64,000 bases of DNA, taken from positions 186,001-250,000 of the forward strand of contig CANLVG010000004.1 in assembly GCA_947494565.1 (NCBI GenBank), given 5' to 3'. The DNA is from an uncultured Flavobacteriaceae bacterium (GTDB lineage: Bacteria; Bacteroidota; Bacteroidia; Flavobacteriales; Flavobacteriaceae). Made by a program: the position numbers and the translations under genes. The notes beneath the pieces were generated by a model. It did no database searches, had not been told where the DNA came from, and saw only the letters and a list, made by a program, of their open reading frames with translations. Shown here in pieces: positions 1 to 8,595 of this stretch; position 1 is the stretch's first letter; each line of letters starts with the position of its first letter.

Positions 1-469
1 CGTCGTAACGGTCTTTATATTCCGGTTTTACATCGAGAATGTACTGGTAGATTTCGCCCAAGCCGGTGGTAATCGGTCCCATTTCAGGTGTGCCGAATCC
101 TTCAGGTATTTTTTCTGCTGCGGATTTGATTTTTTCCGCCAGCAACTGTCTAGGCAAGTAGGTGCCCAAGTCATCCTCAAAGACTACGGTAACCACGGAA
201 AGTCCGAATTTCGAAACCGAGCGAATTTCTTTTACGCCCGGTAAGTTGGCCATCTCTAGTTCAACGGGATAGGTGATGAACTGCTCCATATCCTGTGTGG
301 AAAGGTTTCTTGAGGTAGTGAGTACCTGCACTTGATTATTGGTCACGTCGGGCACGGCTCCTATGGGAATCTGTGTCAACGAGTAGCTACCGAAACCAAT
401 GATAAATGCGGTAAACAGGAATACGACGAACTTATTACGTATACTGAAATTGATGATGTATGAAAGCAT
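1..469 (-). CDS. CusA/CzcA-type heavy-metal RND efflux pump, N-terminal part
   Basis: The reverse strand from an ATG at 469 reads without a stop to the window edge (about 156 codons), so the C-terminal majority of this normally ~1000-residue (or longer) protein is missing. The start is typical of the CusA/CzcA inner-membrane pump: a basic N-terminus, a first membrane helix (about residues 12-30), then the periplasmic porter segment with IPIGAVPDVTNNQVQV, followed by YPVELEMANLPGV and MGPITTGLGEIYQY. The family exports Cu(I)/Ag(I) or Co/Zn/Cd by proton antiport together with a periplasmic adaptor and an outer-membrane channel, which would lie outside the window. The metal cannot be told from this fragment. 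A small secreted protein and a Sco copper chaperone upstream favour copper. Confidence 0.93.
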   Translation of the reverse strand, partial: MLSYIINFSIRNKFVVFLFTAFIIGFGSYSLTQIPIGAVPDVTNNQVQVLTTSRNLSTQDMEQFITYPVELEMANLPGVKEIRSVSKFGLSVVTVVFEDDLGTYLPRQLLAEKIKSAAEKIPEGFGTPEMGPITTGLGEIYQYILDVKPEYKDRYD

Positions 470-540
470 AATCCATATAAATTGATTGTATAAACCACAG
501 TGCCTTAGGGCATGTGGCATTCAAAATTTAAAAAGTGGAA

Positions 541-939
541 TTATGCTTGCCGGGGCGGCTGAAGAAGACCTTCCTGTACGAGAGAGCGGTAGGAGGCCTG
601 ATAAAAGAAATTTGGATTGGGATCCACTGAAAAGTCCACTCCCAAGTTATTATCCGGGGTTTGGTAGAGTACATGGGCATACAATGTCAGGGTTTGACAT
701 TGATGTTGAAAGGGCAGTCGCTCGTGCTCTTCTTTTTCCTCTTGATGTTTTTTACTATGTTCCGCTTTCAATTCGCCATAATGCTTTGAGATAAAAACAA
801 AGAAATTATCCCCGTACTCCTCAGCATGAAATTGCGCGTGTTCGATAAGCTCATCCAATTCTACAAGATCATCGAAATGAACATTGAGGCTCTGGATCAA
901 AATGAGCATAGAAATCGCTATGGACGTGATTTTAAGCAT
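541..939 (-). CDS. Small secreted histidine-rich hypothetical protein
   Basis: A 132-residue protein with an N-terminal hydrophobic segment (about residues 2-20) that looks like a signal peptide. A charged middle region follows, rich in Glu, Lys and His (HAQFHAEEYGD, HYGELKAEHSKKHQEEKEEHE), then HQCQTLTLYAHVLYQ. It lies 71 bp upstream of the RND pump on the same strand, so co-transcription is likely. Small His-rich periplasmic proteins beside metal pumps may bind or sense metal, but I recognise no defined family and make no functional claim. The position and His content are the only support for a metal link. Confidence 0.75.
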   Translation of the reverse strand: MLKITSIAISMLILIQSLNVHFDDLVELDELIEHAQFHAEEYGDNFFVFISKHYGELKAEHSKKHQEEKEEHERLPFQHQCQTLTLYAHVLYQTPDNNLGVDFSVDPNPNFFYQASYRSLVQEGLLQPPRQA

Positions 940-944
940 AGTAT

Positions 945-962
945 CTTATCCCTAAAGATAAG
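945..962. promoter_or_regulatory. Short inverted repeat upstream of the efflux cluster, possible operator
   Basis: CTTATC and GATAAG form 6-bp arms separated by 6 nt, a few bases upstream of the start at 939. Such a dyad could bind a repressor. It is short enough to occur by chance and no regulator gene lies next to it. Confidence 0.25.
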
Positions 963-1015
963 AAATTTGACCACTATTGGGGTTTCTTTTGCACCAGAAT
1001 GTATTTCTTGGCGGC

Positions 1016-1711
1016 TTACCCCTCGCTTTTCAAGGTTTTGACGTCAGTAACCAATTGGGCAATGGATGCGCGATTCAACCCATTGTAGATACCGCGAATA
1101 TGTTTGTTCTTATCAATGAGCAAGAAGTTTTCCGTATGCAGAAAGTCATCGATATCCTTCGGGATACCTAAATCGTTTTCGACGAAATAATGGTTTCTTC
1201 CCAGGGTATAAATTTCCATTTTATCCCCAGTGACCAAATGCCATTTTTCATTGAGAATACCATTTTTCTCCGCATACTTTTTAAGCACCGGTATCGAATC
1301 AAGGGTCGGGGTCACCGAATGCGATAGCAATAATATATCGGGATCTTCCTTGAAGACCTCTTGTAGTTTTAGCATATTTCCGGTCATTTTAAGGCAAATG
1401 CCGGGGCAACTGGTAAAAAAGAAATCGGCAATGTATATTTTGTCATCAAAGGTTTTGTGGGAAACGGTATCGCCCAATTGATTGACCAACCTAAACTCTG
1501 GAATTGTATGAAACCCTTTCTCTTCTTCGCTATTTGGGGTCAACCAATGGGGCGTGAACGTCTCATCGGAATAGTAGGGCAGATACTCCACCCTACTCGT
1601 TTCCAATACTTCGGTGCGTTCTTTCTTTATTTCGTGTTTGCAACTTGTAAAAAGTGCGCCAAGAAACAGTACGAGCAGTACGCTTTTAGTTACTTCTGAC
1701 AACAATCTCAT
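1016..1711 (-). CDS. SCO1/SenC family copper chaperone lipoprotein
   Basis: A 231-residue thioredoxin-fold protein of the Sco family, which delivers copper to the CuA site of cytochrome oxidase or acts as a thiol reductase in the periplasm. A lipobox (FTSC, Cys24) ends the signal peptide. The copper-binding Cys pair sits in TSCPGIC (Cys102 and Cys106). The later HTENFLLIDKN segment carries the conserved histidine and the family's fLID strand. The start overlaps the end of the upstream MORN-repeat gene by 26 nt, indicating translational coupling. A paralogue lies at 28213-28881; the two share IYIADFFFT, LLSHSVTP, LVTGDK and HTENF blocks. The pump downstream suggests a copper-handling group. 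Confidence 0.93.
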   Translation of the reverse strand: MRLLSEVTKSVLLVLFLGALFTSCKHEIKKERTEVLETSRVEYLPYYSDETFTPHWLTPNSEEEKGFHTIPEFRLVNQLGDTVSHKTFDDKIYIADFFFTSCPGICLKMTGNMLKLQEVFKEDPDILLLSHSVTPTLDSIPVLKKYAEKNGILNEKWHLVTGDKMEIYTLGRNHYFVENDLGIPKDIDDFLHTENFLLIDKNKHIRGIYNGLNRASIAQLVTDVKTLKSEG

Positions 1712-2288
1712 CTTCTAATCGATAACATGAATTCGCGCGTCGCATTCCGAAAATACGTCCGTTTTTGGCCTCGTAATTAACGTACAACGTACCATTCTCT
1801 AGCCATGCTTTTTGCAATCCTTCCTCCCTGTCATTGGTCAATTGGCGTTCTTTGGCAAGTTGACCGGTAGCATACCACTTCTTTTCGACCCCATTCTTTT
1901 TTCCGTTCAAGTAGTGTACTTCATGACCGAGTTGTCCATTTTCCCACCAGCTCTTATAACTTCCCGTCAAACGGTTTTGTTTGTAGTGTGATTCCACGCG
2001 AAGCACACCGTTTTTAGACCAACGTTTTGCAATACCCTCTCGCTTCCCTTGATAAAAACCAAGCCTTTCTTGCAATACCCCATTCGTATGGTGTTTTACG
2101 GAATAACCATTGAACGGCCGATTGTTGAAATACCATTTCCCTTTGATTGGATCAAGTACCAGTTCACTTTTCAAGACTTCCACGCTATCGATCACTAGCA
2201 CTTTATCAACAAGGGTGTCGTTAACGGGCACCTCTTGTCGACAGCTCAAAATGAACAGCATAGTAATGAGTAGCGAATACGTTTTCAT
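1686..2288 (-). CDS. MORN-repeat (YwqK-type) lipoprotein
   Basis: I start the gene at the ATG at 2288, which gives 200 residues and a lipoprotein signal (MLFILSC). A longer open frame exists upstream but would run through the YHYH gene. The body is a run of about 20-24-residue repeats of the form NG.L..E..Y..G...G..K.W..NG (for example FYQGKREGIAKRWSKNG and YLNGKKNGVEKKWYATG). These match the MORN-type repeats of proteins annotated as YwqK antitoxin-like. No toxin gene is adjacent, and that label comes from automated transfer. The protein is probably surface- or membrane-attached. It begins 10 bp after the YHYH gene and runs into the Sco gene, so the three look like one operon. Confidence 0.85.
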   Translation of the reverse strand: MKTYSLLITMLFILSCRQEVPVNDTLVDKVLVIDSVEVLKSELVLDPIKGKWYFNNRPFNGYSVKHHTNGVLQERLGFYQGKREGIAKRWSKNGVLRVESHYKQNRLTGSYKSWWENGQLGHEVHYLNGKKNGVEKKWYATGQLAKERQLTNDREEGLQKAWLENGTLYVNYEAKNGRIFGMRRANSCYRLEDEIVVRSN

Positions 2289-2298
2289 CCGTCTGGTT

Positions 2299-3072
2299 TT
2301 AATAGCCTTGAAAAGGACCTGCAAAGGCAATATAGGATCCTGTGGTCGAATACAACTCGTTGATGATGTGATAGTGGTATTCCTCTTCACCATCGGAGTA
2401 TTGTGTGGCATGGGTATGCCCTCCGGAGCTATCCAAGTCAGTTGGGTAGGTTCCGGTGGAATTACACTTTCGTCCGTACAGAAAAACACCATCGAGAAGG
2501 ATACCCACCAGTTCGGCATCGTCATCGGTGAATGCCTTTGGTTCTAAGTGATAGTGATACACACTTGGTCCGATATGAGCTCCCGTCCAGTCCAAACTGC
2601 CTGCAGCCTGATCTAAAGCACCATTTCCTTCTTGATCATTAAAAATATACGACCCACTCACCGCGATACCGATGATACCTAATTCGGTGGAAACTGTATT
2701 TCCTGTTAAATCAGGACTTGCGTCAACAGTTATCGTTGCTGCCTGGTTGCGATCCGTAATTCTAGTCGGGGTGAGACGTACCTCTGGTTCCTCTTTGTAC
2801 AGGTCGCTGTCCTCTCCCCAATAAACGGTTTCGTGATCGGGGAGCCCCGTTGTTTCGATAACGACATCGGAACCATCTAGAAAAATCGTGACTGCATCTG
2901 CATTAAAGGCCTCGAACGCTGCATGTAATTCTGTTGGGGTATCGTCTTCAGCTTCTTCATCTGTACTAAGGTCGTCGGTTGCATCATTACTGCAGGCCAA
3001 AAAGGCCACGGCCGTTACAATTAAAATGAATGTAAGTTGTCCAGGTTGTTTCATTATGCTATACTTCTTCAT
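2299..3072 (-). CDS. YHYH domain lipoprotein
   Basis: A 257-residue protein with a lipoprotein signal (VAFLACS) followed by an acidic linker rich in Asp, Glu and Thr. The domain carries the diagnostic YHYH tetrapeptide twice (PSVYHYHLEPK and EEEYHYHIINE), plus GILLDGVFLYG and GGHTHATQYSDG, as in the YHYH family of secreted proteins of unknown function. The His clusters suggest metal binding, which is inference. In-frame ATGs at 3072 and seven codons later are both possible starts. The gene stands between CotH and the MORN protein on the same strand. YHYH and CotH genes are often found near each other in Bacteroidota. Confidence 0.9.
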   Translation of the reverse strand: MKKYSIMKQPGQLTFILIVTAVAFLACSNDATDDLSTDEEAEDDTPTELHAAFEAFNADAVTIFLDGSDVVIETTGLPDHETVYWGEDSDLYKEEPEVRLTPTRITDRNQAATITVDASPDLTGNTVSTELGIIGIAVSGSYIFNDQEGNGALDQAAGSLDWTGAHIGPSVYHYHLEPKAFTDDDAELVGILLDGVFLYGRKCNSTGTYPTDLDSSGGHTHATQYSDGEEEYHYHIINELYSTTGSYIAFAGPFQGY

Positions 3073-3109
3073 GTTTTCATTTTTTTAGGGATTATACTTT
3101 TGATTTTTA

Positions 3110-3145
3110 TGAAAGAGCTCCACAAGTATCCATGAAGCTCTTTTC
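3110..3145 (-). terminator. Stem-loop between the CotH and YHYH genes
   Basis: AAAGAGCT (3112-3119) pairs with AGCTCTTT (3136-3143) around a 16-nt loop in the gap after the CotH stop. There is no uridine tract on the minus-strand side, so it could be a weak terminator or an mRNA-processing hairpin. Confidence 0.35.
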
Positions 3146-3177
3146 ATCAAACTAAGAACCAATCAAAATTTTGTCGT

Positions 3178-4656
3178 TTAATTCGTTAAGTAATTAGCTG
3201 CAGCCGCAGTGCGTTGGGCAACATGGGCGTTCAATTCGCTTATGGCTGCCTGAAAATCAGAATTAGAGTTCAAGAACGTATATCCTGCTAATTCCGAAGT
3301 GGCATACGATTCGATCAATGATGCATAGGTTGCATAGGTCGATTGTAGCGTCGCTGTTTCAAAGGGCCCGTCAATGACTTGCTGTACATAATTATCATAA
3401 ATGGCCCTATATGCTTCATCTGCATACAGATACTCGATCAACGGCCACTCGCTTGAGTCCAAGTCCGAGAAATCAAGATCCAATGCGCCATTTCTATTTC
3501 CTTCTTGAAGGGCCTCATTATTATCCCAGGGAATCCATGTGAGTTTGTCGTTATCCGGATTATTGTACAGATAGTAGTTGTGCGGCATTCTACCATAGGT
3601 GTCCCAATTTTGTATAACCGTATTTACCGCGAGATAGTTCAAGAAAACATCGGTATCGAAAACAGCATCTAAATTAGAGCGCCATGTAGCGGGGTCCGTT
3701 GTTCGAATATCGTCATGTAAGGCATCGAACAAGGCTTCAATATCACTCCAATCAGCTTCGTCTTCGTTGGTCTTTTTCTCAAAGCCATCTTCATTGAACG
3801 TGCCGTACGCAAAGTTTGCCCCATCCTCTTCAGGCTTATAGAGATTGCCATCATCACTTGAGAATTGCGTGTCGAGTACGGTACCATCAACTTCTTCGAC
3901 TAAGGTGTATAATCCAAAATATTCCGGACCGTCGCCGTGATCTACGTACAGAGTATAAAAAGCGGTATTGGAAACCGCCAAGCCTGCATTTGCGAATACA
4001 TCGGCCGCTACTTTTTCCCTTAAGAAAGACCTATCGTTATAATTGTTTTTCAGACTGAATTTCTTAAAGCCGTAAAAACGTTGATTATCAATTTGCGGAT
4101 AATCATCCTCGTACTCGTCAAAATCCATTTTAAAGGCCAATTTTAAAATTCCAGCTCCCCATGCTCCGGCCAAACTGGAATTCCCCTTAAAGCGTAGGCC
4201 CACTTTGTACCATTCTTTGCCGTTGTAAAAAACGGATGCGGGTACAAAAATCGGATCCTCATCTGAAAAAGTGATTCCGCCACCAGGTCCTCCCGGGCCT
4301 CCGGGCCCGTTACCCGTGCTGCCAAAATCACCATATAAATCGGTCATATCGTTGAGCATAAGTTGCCAGTTCTCTTCGGAGATGACAAAATCGAAGCGTT
4401 TGACCGTAGTGTTGTCAAATACCTCCTCAAAGTTGGGATCAGCATCATTACTGTGGGTTTCCGTTGTCCAATCCGTGGCCACAAAGTCGGCGTCCTCAAC
4501 GGTATTGGCATCGTCATCTGTTTCAGAATCATCGACCACCGAAGAATCATCTTCAGCTTCTACTACGGGATCATCATCAGAACAACCCGTACATAAGAAG
4601 GTTGCCAGAACTAAAACACTTAAAGGGGCTATGGATTTGAATACTAACTTTTTCAT
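3178..4656 (-). CDS. CotH-type secreted protein kinase, lipoprotein
   Basis: A 492-residue lipoprotein (FLCTGCS) with an Asp/Glu-rich linker to about residue 60, then a CotH domain. CotH proteins have an atypical kinase fold and phosphorylate spore-coat proteins in Bacillus; in other bacteria they are secreted enzymes of unknown substrate. Family landmarks are FNGKEWY-like VFYNGKEWYKVGLRFKGNSS, RFYGFKKFSLKNNYNDRSFLREK, YFGLYTLVEEVDG and NYYLYNNPDNDKLTWIPWDNN, the last containing the presumed metal-binding Asp. A Gly/Pro-rich insertion (GNGPGGPGGPGGG, about residues 115-130) sits within the N-terminal part. An EF-hand lipoprotein lies immediately upstream and a YHYH protein downstream, so its targets may be local and its activity calcium-linked. 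The target is unknown. Confidence 0.92.
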   Translation of the reverse strand: MKKLVFKSIAPLSVLVLATFLCTGCSDDDPVVEAEDDSSVVDDSETDDDANTVEDADFVATDWTTETHSNDADPNFEEVFDNTTVKRFDFVISEENWQLMLNDMTDLYGDFGSTGNGPGGPGGPGGGITFSDEDPIFVPASVFYNGKEWYKVGLRFKGNSSLAGAWGAGILKLAFKMDFDEYEDDYPQIDNQRFYGFKKFSLKNNYNDRSFLREKVAADVFANAGLAVSNTAFYTLYVDHGDGPEYFGLYTLVEEVDGTVLDTQFSSDDGNLYKPEEDGANFAYGTFNEDGFEKKTNEDEADWSDIEALFDALHDDIRTTDPATWRSNLDAVFDTDVFLNYLAVNTVIQNWDTYGRMPHNYYLYNNPDNDKLTWIPWDNNEALQEGNRNGALDLDFSDLDSSEWPLIEYLYADEAYRAIYDNYVQQVIDGPFETATLQSTYATYASLIESYATSELAGYTFLNSNSDFQAAISELNAHVAQRTAAAANYLTN

Positions 4657-4685
4657 GATACTGCGTTTCTAGAATTGAAAATTGT

Positions 4686-4988
4686 CTATTGTTTCCCTTG
4701 CGGCCTTCCTTGACCTCGTTTCGGCTTGGGGGCCTTTTCCAATTCTTCCTTTGAAATGAAGCCATCTTCGTCCGTATCGATTTTTGCAAAATCGTTTTTC
4801 AGCGGTCCTTTTACTTCCTCTTTTGAAATAAGTCCATCTTCATCGGCATCCAAATCGGTAAAGACTTGCTCTATGGTGGGCCGTTCACGATTCTGCCTTC
4901 TTTGGTCAGATTGGCCAAAGGCATTACAAGATGTGAATAGAAAGAAGCCGCCTATCAGTATTCCAAATTTTAAACTGTTGTTTTTCAT
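4686..4988 (-). CDS. Small EF-hand lipoprotein
   Basis: A 100-residue protein with a signal peptide that contains a possible lipobox (LFTSC) and two consecutive EF-hand loops, DLDADEDGLISKEE and KIDTDEDGFISKEE. Each loop has Asp at positions 1, 3 and 5 and Glu at 12, so both should bind calcium. The tail is basic and rich in Pro, Gly and Gln (PKRGQGRPQGKQ). It lies 29 bp upstream of CotH on the same strand and is probably its partner or substrate. That idea comes from the gene order, not from the sequence itself. Confidence 0.88.
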   Translation of the reverse strand: MKNNSLKFGILIGGFFLFTSCNAFGQSDQRRQNRERPTIEQVFTDLDADEDGLISKEEVKGPLKNDFAKIDTDEDGFISKEELEKAPKPKRGQGRPQGKQ

Positions 4989-5179
4989 GTTTTTCGTGTA
5001 TTTCTGTTTCTACTTTGAGTGTAAATCTCCGTTTTAGTTTAATGCCGAATGGCTGATTTCAGTGAATGGGTGTTGGTTTTAAGCGGATGGCGGTTCTTGT
5101 TGGGCAAACTACTTTTTAAGCGTTGACGTCAACCCGATTTCCGGGAATCAAATGATTTTTATTTCCTTTTATTTGCAGT

Positions 5180-6250
5180 ATGAACCGACTCAAACGATTT
5201 CTTTTTCAGATAGCCTTGTGGCTCTTGATATGGCTGACTGCTTGGTTTTTTTTAGGGGAGGATATCCAATTTTTAAAGGAGAACGGCTTCGTGTTTCTCT
5301 TCCAGATTCTTGTCGTGGCCTTATTGATATTTTATACGGCTCCCGCACTTTTATTCAAAAAGAAATATGTACTGTTTATTACACTGTCGATAGGCCTTGT
5401 TTTGTTGTGTACGTTCCTCATTCCGAATGGGTCGGGAGTTCAAGGAGGTGGGGCACCTCCCGGATTTAGACCAGGGCCCGGTATTGGTCCGCCACCAGGG
5501 GCGGATATGGATCTGTCACGGCCCCCACAGCGGAAACCTCCTCCTAGATTTTTAATCAATGTGCTGATGCTATCCATTGCCTATATGGCCGCTACTTTCA
5601 TGGAAACGTTTCTATTTGCCCGAAAGAAGGAAGAAGAAATCGTTGTCAACAAGAGTGAGGCCCTACAGACCGAACTCAAGCTCCTCAAATCGCAGATCAA
5701 CCCTCATTTTTTATTCAATTCATTGAATAATATTTATGCGCTTTCGGTCATAGATTCGGGCAAAACGCAACAGAGTATCAGCTATCTTTCCGATATGCTC
5801 CGTTATGTATTGTACGAATGTGAACAAGAATTGGTTCCTTTGGAAAAAGAGGTCACCTATATCACCAATTATATCAAGCTCTTTTCTTTGAAGAGTAGCA
5901 AAACGTATCCGATCGAAAGCGATTTTCAAGTGTCAAACGGTGGGGTCAGAATCGCACCGATGCTCTTCATCCCCTTTGTCGAGAATGCACTAAAGCACAG
6001 TAACATTGAAAAAATAACGGATACGTTCATTCGCATGAACCTCAAGGCGGATGAGCACCGCATTCATTTCGAAATTGAGAATAGTGTTCCCAAAACCACT
6101 GTGATGAAAGATGAGGTGGGGGGTATCGGTATTGAAAATGTAAAAAAACGATTGGCTATCTTGTATCCCGGGCGGCATGAATTGGTGATCAATGAAACCT
6201 CCCTGGCATTTAAAGTGAACCTGAATATTGATGTGAATGGCAACAATTAA
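5180..6250 (+). CDS. LytS-type sensor histidine kinase
   Basis: A 356-residue membrane kinase of the LytS/YehU class. Four membrane helices (about residues 5-24, 33-55, 61-79 and 118-142) precede the dimerisation domain with SQINPHFLFNSLNNIY, phospho-acceptor His176. The C-terminal ATPase domain shows FIPFVENALKHS (N box) and GGIGIENVKKRL (G box). Between helices 3 and 4 is an unusual loop rich in Gly, Pro and Arg (about residues 81-115), predicted to face the periplasm. It overlaps the response regulator gene by 14 nt. It is divergent from the CotH/EF-hand/YHYH genes, so it may control them. The Pro/Gly loop resembles the Gly/Pro insertion in CotH in composition. Confidence 0.94.
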   Translation: MNRLKRFLFQIALWLLIWLTAWFFLGEDIQFLKENGFVFLFQILVVALLIFYTAPALLFKKKYVLFITLSIGLVLLCTFLIPNGSGVQGGGAPPGFRPGPGIGPPPGADMDLSRPPQRKPPPRFLINVLMLSIAYMAATFMETFLFARKKEEEIVVNKSEALQTELKLLKSQINPHFLFNSLNNIYALSVIDSGKTQQSISYLSDMLRYVLYECEQELVPLEKEVTYITNYIKLFSLKSSKTYPIESDFQVSNGGVRIAPMLFIPFVENALKHSNIEKITDTFIRMNLKADEHRIHFEIENSVPKTTVMKDEVGGIGIENVKKRLAILYPGRHELVINETSLAFKVNLNIDVNGNN

Positions 6251-6911
6251 GTGTGTGGTGGTCGATGACGAGGAATTGGCGCGAACGCTACTTTCGACCT
6301 ATATCGACAAATTGGATTTCTTGGAGCTGGTCGAATCGGCGGAAAACCCCTTGGAGGTGATACACCTCATGAAGGAAACCCCCGTGGACCTCTTGTTTTT
6401 GGACATACAGATGCCCGAATTGAAGGGAACCGATTTCGCCAAGACCGTGGGTTCCGACATCAAGATTATCTTCACTACGGCATATTCGGAATACGCATTG
6501 GAAGGATACGAACTCAATGCCTTGGATTATTTATTGAAACCGATCACCTTCGAACGCTTCTTAAAGGCGGTACAGAAATTTGAATTCCCATCCGAAAAAA
6601 AACCCCCGGATTCGTTTACCATAAAATCGGGCTACGATTTACACAAAGTGAGCTATTCCGAGATTCTGTATATGGAAAGCGATAGTGAATATGTGACCTA
6701 TCACCTTATCGATCGGAAAATCATGAGCAATCAACGTTTAAAGGTGCTGGAAAAAGAACTGCCCGCCCATCTTTTTATTCGGGTACATCGATCTTATATC
6801 GTGAACCGAAGCAAAGTCACCGGCCTAAAGAGTAGGGATCTATTGCTGGGGGAAGTTAAAATTCCCGTTAGTGATAGCTATTATGAAAAGGTAAAAGAGG
6901 AGTTGTTTTAG
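6237..6911 (+). CDS. LytTR-family response regulator
   Basis: A 224-residue regulator. The N-terminal receiver domain has the acidic pocket VVVDDEE (Asp10/Asp11), phospho-acceptor Asp56 in LFLDIQMP and the conserved Lys in YLLKPI. The C-terminal half is a LytTR DNA-binding domain (YSEILYMESDSEYVTYH, LFIRVHRSYIVN). Its start overlaps the kinase gene, so the two form a matched pair. LytTR regulators bind paired direct repeats near promoters; I did not find a convincing one in the 4988-5180 gap. Confidence 0.95.
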   Translation: MATIKCVVVDDEELARTLLSTYIDKLDFLELVESAENPLEVIHLMKETPVDLLFLDIQMPELKGTDFAKTVGSDIKIIFTTAYSEYALEGYELNALDYLLKPITFERFLKAVQKFEFPSEKKPPDSFTIKSGYDLHKVSYSEILYMESDSEYVTYHLIDRKIMSNQRLKVLEKELPAHLFIRVHRSYIVNRSKVTGLKSRDLLLGEVKIPVSDSYYEKVKEELF

Positions 6912-6965
6912 GGGTATTGCCTTCATTGTTTTTAGCCGTACCACCGCTTTTGATGGGAAGTGTAC

Positions 6966-8354
6966 TTATTTGGTACGCGCTATGTGTTTTAATAGTCCAT
7001 CTAGTATTTCGTCATTTTCGTCAATAAGATGGTCTTGGATGTAGATATCGGGAATTACGCCTTCTGCCTTCTTACTTCCATTCACACGAACAATGTAGCC
7101 TTTGGCTATTTTTACGTTAATTCCGGTATGCGGTAGGTCATAATTATATTGACTGGCATATAAACTCGGGAAATCCCCAGTTTCTTCGCCCACAATGGTG
7201 GCAAATTCGAAATCCTGAATTTGTGCAGCGGTTACTGCCGATTGTGAGTGGGATTGCCGGTTTACCAAAACAAACGTTTTACCCGCATATCTTTTGGTCT
7301 TTGGTTGCGGTTCATAGGCGTCGAATTCGTAAGGATAAATGCTGCCGTCTTTATGAGTTAGCACACTCTGCCAAAAGGGGTTGCTTGTGTCATATTTTTC
7401 CCGTACATGGGTTTTTAGAATTGCGCTTGTTTTCAAGGTGAATTCTGAATTCCATTGAAAAGGTCGGTCGGCAATATAGGAAACCAAGTAATCGCTAAAG
7501 GAGTCGTCTCCCCCTAAATTGTTTCTCAAATCAATGATAAGATGCGGTAGCTTCGTGTCGTTGATTTGCACAAAAGCGGAATCTATAAAGCGCTTGTATT
7601 CTTGTTCGTCACCACCAAAATTTCCAGGTCTTAAATAGGCGGTTTGATGAAGAAACTGCAATTCCCTTTTGGCATACCAGAGTTCATTTCTTTTCATTTC
7701 ATAGTCTTGAATGAGGTCTATTGATTGAAGTTGATATTGCTGGTTTTTGTTCTCTTTTTTGACTTCAATTTCAAAGCTCTTCTGCTCCCCAAATGCCTGC
7801 CAATAGAGTCTAGGAAAGGAAAAAAGCTCGATTTTGGCCAATTTAAAATACCGTCTTTCGGCTGATATTAAGGGGTATATGCGCTCTAGCACCTCATTTA
7901 TAGTCAGACCGTTAATACAAATTAGTTCAGTGCCACTATTCAGCGCTGAATTGCCGGACCAGTTTTTTCGAACAAGAGCTTTTCCATTTTCAAATGCAAT
8001 TTCCAAAGGAAAAAGTGTCCCGCCCGAATGGGCATATTCACGATAAACAGCTCCAGGAAAATTGATTTCAGTGTGTCCATTATTAGCTTTCGAAATTACC
8101 GCTTGAAATAAAGAGGTCACTTCAAGCAGCGAGAGGCTATCTTTGGTCACCGATAATTTCAATTCTTCGAAATTTTCATTGAATGCGGTTTTGGTGGTAT
8201 AGGCGTAGAGATTATAATGGGCCTTATCTAAAGACTCGTGCAAAAAGTCTAAATCTTCTAGTACTTTCTGTTGCGAAAACTTATTTTGTCCTACAGCGTT
8301 ACAAGCACATAGGAAGATCAATATCATTAGAGGTACTGTCAAAAATGCTTTCAT
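6966..8354 (-). CDS. S41 family (C-terminal processing) peptidase, exported
   Basis: A 462-residue secreted protein; the signal peptide (LMILIFLCACNAVGQ) contains a possible lipobox. The C-terminal half has the S41 fold: HLIIDLRNNLGGDDSF, the strand TFVLVNRQSHSQSAVTAAQIQDF with the nucleophile region, and IVGEETGD. The N-terminal part is a long helical region typical of Bacteroidota S41 proteins of unknown substrate. The usual Ser in S-A-S-A/S-E is replaced by an SHSQSA context, as in several members of this subgroup, so activity is probable but not certain. It is convergent with the response regulator and not obviously part of an operon. Confidence 0.88.
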   Translation of the reverse strand: MKAFLTVPLMILIFLCACNAVGQNKFSQQKVLEDLDFLHESLDKAHYNLYAYTTKTAFNENFEELKLSVTKDSLSLLEVTSLFQAVISKANNGHTEINFPGAVYREYAHSGGTLFPLEIAFENGKALVRKNWSGNSALNSGTELICINGLTINEVLERIYPLISAERRYFKLAKIELFSFPRLYWQAFGEQKSFEIEVKKENKNQQYQLQSIDLIQDYEMKRNELWYAKRELQFLHQTAYLRPGNFGGDEQEYKRFIDSAFVQINDTKLPHLIIDLRNNLGGDDSFSDYLVSYIADRPFQWNSEFTLKTSAILKTHVREKYDTSNPFWQSVLTHKDGSIYPYEFDAYEPQPKTKRYAGKTFVLVNRQSHSQSAVTAAQIQDFEFATIVGEETGDFPSLYASQYNYDLPHTGINVKIAKGYIVRVNGSKKAEGVIPDIYIQDHLIDENDEILDGLLKHIARTK

Positions 8355-8595
8355 ATGACGAAGACGAACGACGGTTGATTTCGTTACTCAGGTGGCCTTA
8401 GAAATTAAAATTTTGGGTGGCTAAGCACTTTCGAAATGGATAGTACGGCAGCGAATGCCAGTTTGCTTTTCGCCATGAAAATAACAAAATCTTTGTGCAG
8501 AATGGCACTTTAAAAATCCGAAAACCCTCAACTCGGCCCTGGGCCTTTATCGCTTGGCTTATAGGCCGTTTTTGAGGCAGAATAAATTTATGCAA

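Noticed and set aside
2289-2525. N-terminal extension of the MORN-repeat protein
   Set aside because: It would run antiparallel to nothing useful and lies inside the YHYH coding region in another frame. The ATG at 2288 gives a proper lipoprotein signal.
3669-3890. Open frames antisense to or out of frame with CotH, FeoB, DUF5916 and other large genes
   Set aside because: They lie wholly inside well-supported genes, lack start signals and have no family resemblance.
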